Assembly (NCBI GenBank): GCA_003156235.1
Contig: PMGP01000375.1
Location: forward strand, 1 to 6,187
Reading direction: 5' to 3'
DNA: 6,187 nucleotides
From: Acidobacteriaceae bacterium
Lineage (GTDB): Bacteria > Acidobacteriota > Terriglobia > Terriglobales > Acidobacteriaceae
Shown: piece after piece, positions 5,516-6,187 of the stretch
Layout: each line of letters starts with the position of its first letter
Numbering within the stretch: position 1 is the stretch's first letter
Made by a program: the position numbers and the translations under genes
Notes under the pieces: model-generated
Database searches by the model: none
The model's input: only the letters and a program-made list of their open reading frames with translations
What the model was told of the DNA's origin: nothing

Positions 5516-5520
5516 TTTTT
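5491..5520 (+). terminator. Possible terminator downstream of the trpG-type gene
   Basis: The last hairpin of copy B (CTCC..GTCCC/GGGAC.GGAG with a GGA bulge, 5484-5507) is followed by TTTTTT at 5515-5520. The gap between stem and T-tract is longer than in a standard intrinsic terminator, and it is about 200 bases past the stop codon, so this is tentative. Confidence 0.25.
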
Positions 5521-5546
5521 GTACAGGAATCAATAGCCCGTACATC

Positions 5547-5580
5547 CATCCGCCAAAGCCGGCCCGGGCTTTACCGGATG
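5547..5580. repeat. Imperfect hairpin
   Basis: CATCCG pairs with CGGATG, and after a 2x2 mismatch AAAGCC pairs with GGCTTT around a six-base GC-rich loop. It is followed by As, not Ts, so it is not a plus-strand intrinsic terminator. The function is unknown. Confidence 0.5.
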
Positions 5581-5611
5581 CGAAAAAATGTAAACGGAGT
5601 AGCAAGAAGCG

Positions 5612-5674
5612 TCAGGGCACGACTTCAGTCGTGCCGAAAATGCAGCAAATAATGCGTTGGGCTTCAGCCCCTGA
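5612..5674. repeat. Second hairpin repeat type with TTCA loops
   Basis: The outer ends TCAGGG (5612-5617) and CCCTGA (5669-5674) are inverted repeats. Inside lie a perfect 8-bp hairpin GGCACGAC/GTCGTGCC with loop TTCA (5616-5635) and a short hairpin GGGC/GCCC with loop TTCA (5659-5670). From memory this resembles a REP-like element frequent in acidobacterial genomes. Its right end overlaps the only in-frame ATG codons of the following gene. Confidence 0.65.
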
Positions 5675-6187
5675 GGGATGTTTTTCCTCTCATGTTTTTT
5701 CGTTTTTTTCTGTCTGCTCTGCCATTCTTCTCCTGTTGCTCAACGCGCCCCTGCTTCACGCCCAGACCGCGCCCGCGCCACAGGCTGCCGCAACCGACGC
5801 CGCTCCCATTGCCATTGTTGCCCTGGACAGCAAGAACCCGGACGCTGCGGCCAAGGTCACTGGCGCTCTGGAAGTTTCGCAGGGCAGGGCAGTGATTGTT
5901 GCCAGCGGCACGATTACCTCGGGCAGTCAAACCACCGAGGTGGTGTTGCCCCATCGCGGCGTGCTGCGCGTCTGCGCTTCAACAACCGTCAAGCTGGCCG
6001 CCGATTCCAGCGTTCCTGCCGGTGAGACGCCCGGTCTGATGATGGCCATGGATCACGGCGCTCTCGAGTTGAGTTTTGCCACCAGCGCCGCCGCCGGGCG
6101 CAACGCCGATTTCCTGATGACTCCGGATTTTCGCATTCTCATCGGAGGTCCCGGCGCGGCGGAGATCAAGATTCGCCTCGGCCAGCA
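5652..6187 (+). CDS. Exported protein of unknown function, possibly FecR-like (N-terminal part; start uncertain)
   Basis: The frame is open to the window edge (178 complete codons from this ATG). The coding phase is set by a signal peptide with a hydrophobic core SAILLLLLNAPLLHA and likely cleavage before QT (after residue 37), then a Pro/Ala-rich spacer. A domain follows with VTGALEVSQGRAVIVASGTI, VVLPHRGVLRVCAST, a GALELSFAT strand and FLMTPDFRILIGGPG. The order 'response to a threshold pattern, negative-control-like strands, then TPDFRI' recalls FecR-type periplasmic domains, but this is only a resemblance; I do not know the function. In this phase the only nearby ATGs are 5640 and 5652, inside a hairpin repeat and without a ribosome binding site. 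The ATGs at 5678 and 5692 lie in other phases across a T-rich stretch. One extra T in the T7 run would join ATG 5692 to a textbook signal peptide. Confidence 0.65.
   Translation, partial: MRWASAPEGCFSSHVFSFFSVCSAILLLLLNAPLLHAQTAPAPQAAATDAAPIAIVALDSKNPDAAAKVTGALEVSQGRAVIVASGTITSGSQTTEVVLPHRGVLRVCASTTVKLAADSSVPAGETPGLMMAMDHGALELSFATSAAAGRNADFLMTPDFRILIGGPGAAEIKIRLGQ

Larger units (their letters stand above)
5311..5651. other. Intergenic region rich in hairpin repeats
   Basis: These 341 bases between the trpG-type gene and the final gene hold no recognisable gene. In order they contain a 21-bp tandem duplication (5346-5387), copy B of the structured repeat (5404-5515) followed by six Ts, an imperfect hairpin (5547-5580), and a second repeat type with a perfect 8-bp stem (5612-5674, running into the next gene's possible start). 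Confidence 0.6.

Noticed and set aside
5678..6025. Plus-strand frame MFFLSCFFVFF... (115 codons) as the final gene
   Set aside because: After its first ~20 codons it becomes Arg/Ser/Gly-rich; the phase with the SAILLLLL core and domain-like strands continues open to the window edge and is the better coding frame.

Overview
The window looks like a chromosomal segment of a moderately GC-rich, diderm, free-living bacterium. The best guess is an Acidobacteriota (Terriglobia-type) genome. The reasons are the BBP2-type outer-membrane barrel protein, the short KdpD-like sensor kinase without an N-terminal KdpD domain, and intergenic DNA full of small hairpin repeats. The repeats have 'CCCCGCGC / GCGTGGGG' and 'GGCACGAC / GTCGTGCC' arms, which I associate from memory with that phylum. 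This assignment is an inference; there is no rRNA or other marker gene to settle it.

Layout. Positions 1-820 (minus strand) hold the N-terminal 273 codons of an exported beta-barrel protein, cut by the window edge. A 471-bp divergent intergenic region (821-1291) carries two short palindromes and weak promoter candidates. Positions 1292-2539 and 2539-3318 (plus strand) hold a sensor histidine kinase and an OmpR/KdpE-type response regulator, joined by a one-base TAATG stop/start overlap, so they form a two-gene operon. Positions 3319-3557 lie between convergent genes and contain the first copy of a ~113-bp hairpin-rich repeat. Positions 3558-4106 (minus) encode adenine phosphoribosyltransferase (apt). 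Between it and the upstream, co-directional acylphosphatase gene (4296-4577, minus) lie two facing arrays of a 7-bp repeat. Positions 4732-5310 (plus) encode the glutamine amidotransferase subunit of anthranilate or aminodeoxychorismate synthase (TrpG/PabA type). Positions 5311-5651 hold no gene but contain a 21-bp tandem duplication, the second copy of the ~113-bp repeat and further hairpins. From about 5652 to the right edge (plus) runs the start of an exported protein of unknown function, whose translation start is unclear.

Functionally the window is mixed: signal transduction, an envelope porin-like protein, purine salvage, a small housekeeping hydrolase and chorismate-derived amino acid or folate synthesis. 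Only the kinase-regulator pair is clearly a working unit. Its divergent neighbour, the barrel protein, is a natural but unproven target.

I see no phage, transposase, CRISPR, tRNA or rRNA. I also see no multi-gene system that is obviously new. The points most worth a second look are the altered kinase catalytic motifs, the inverted 7-bp repeat arrays, the two-copy structured repeat with a recurring C-TTYA-G hairpin loop, and the T-rich, start-ambiguous 5' end of the last gene.
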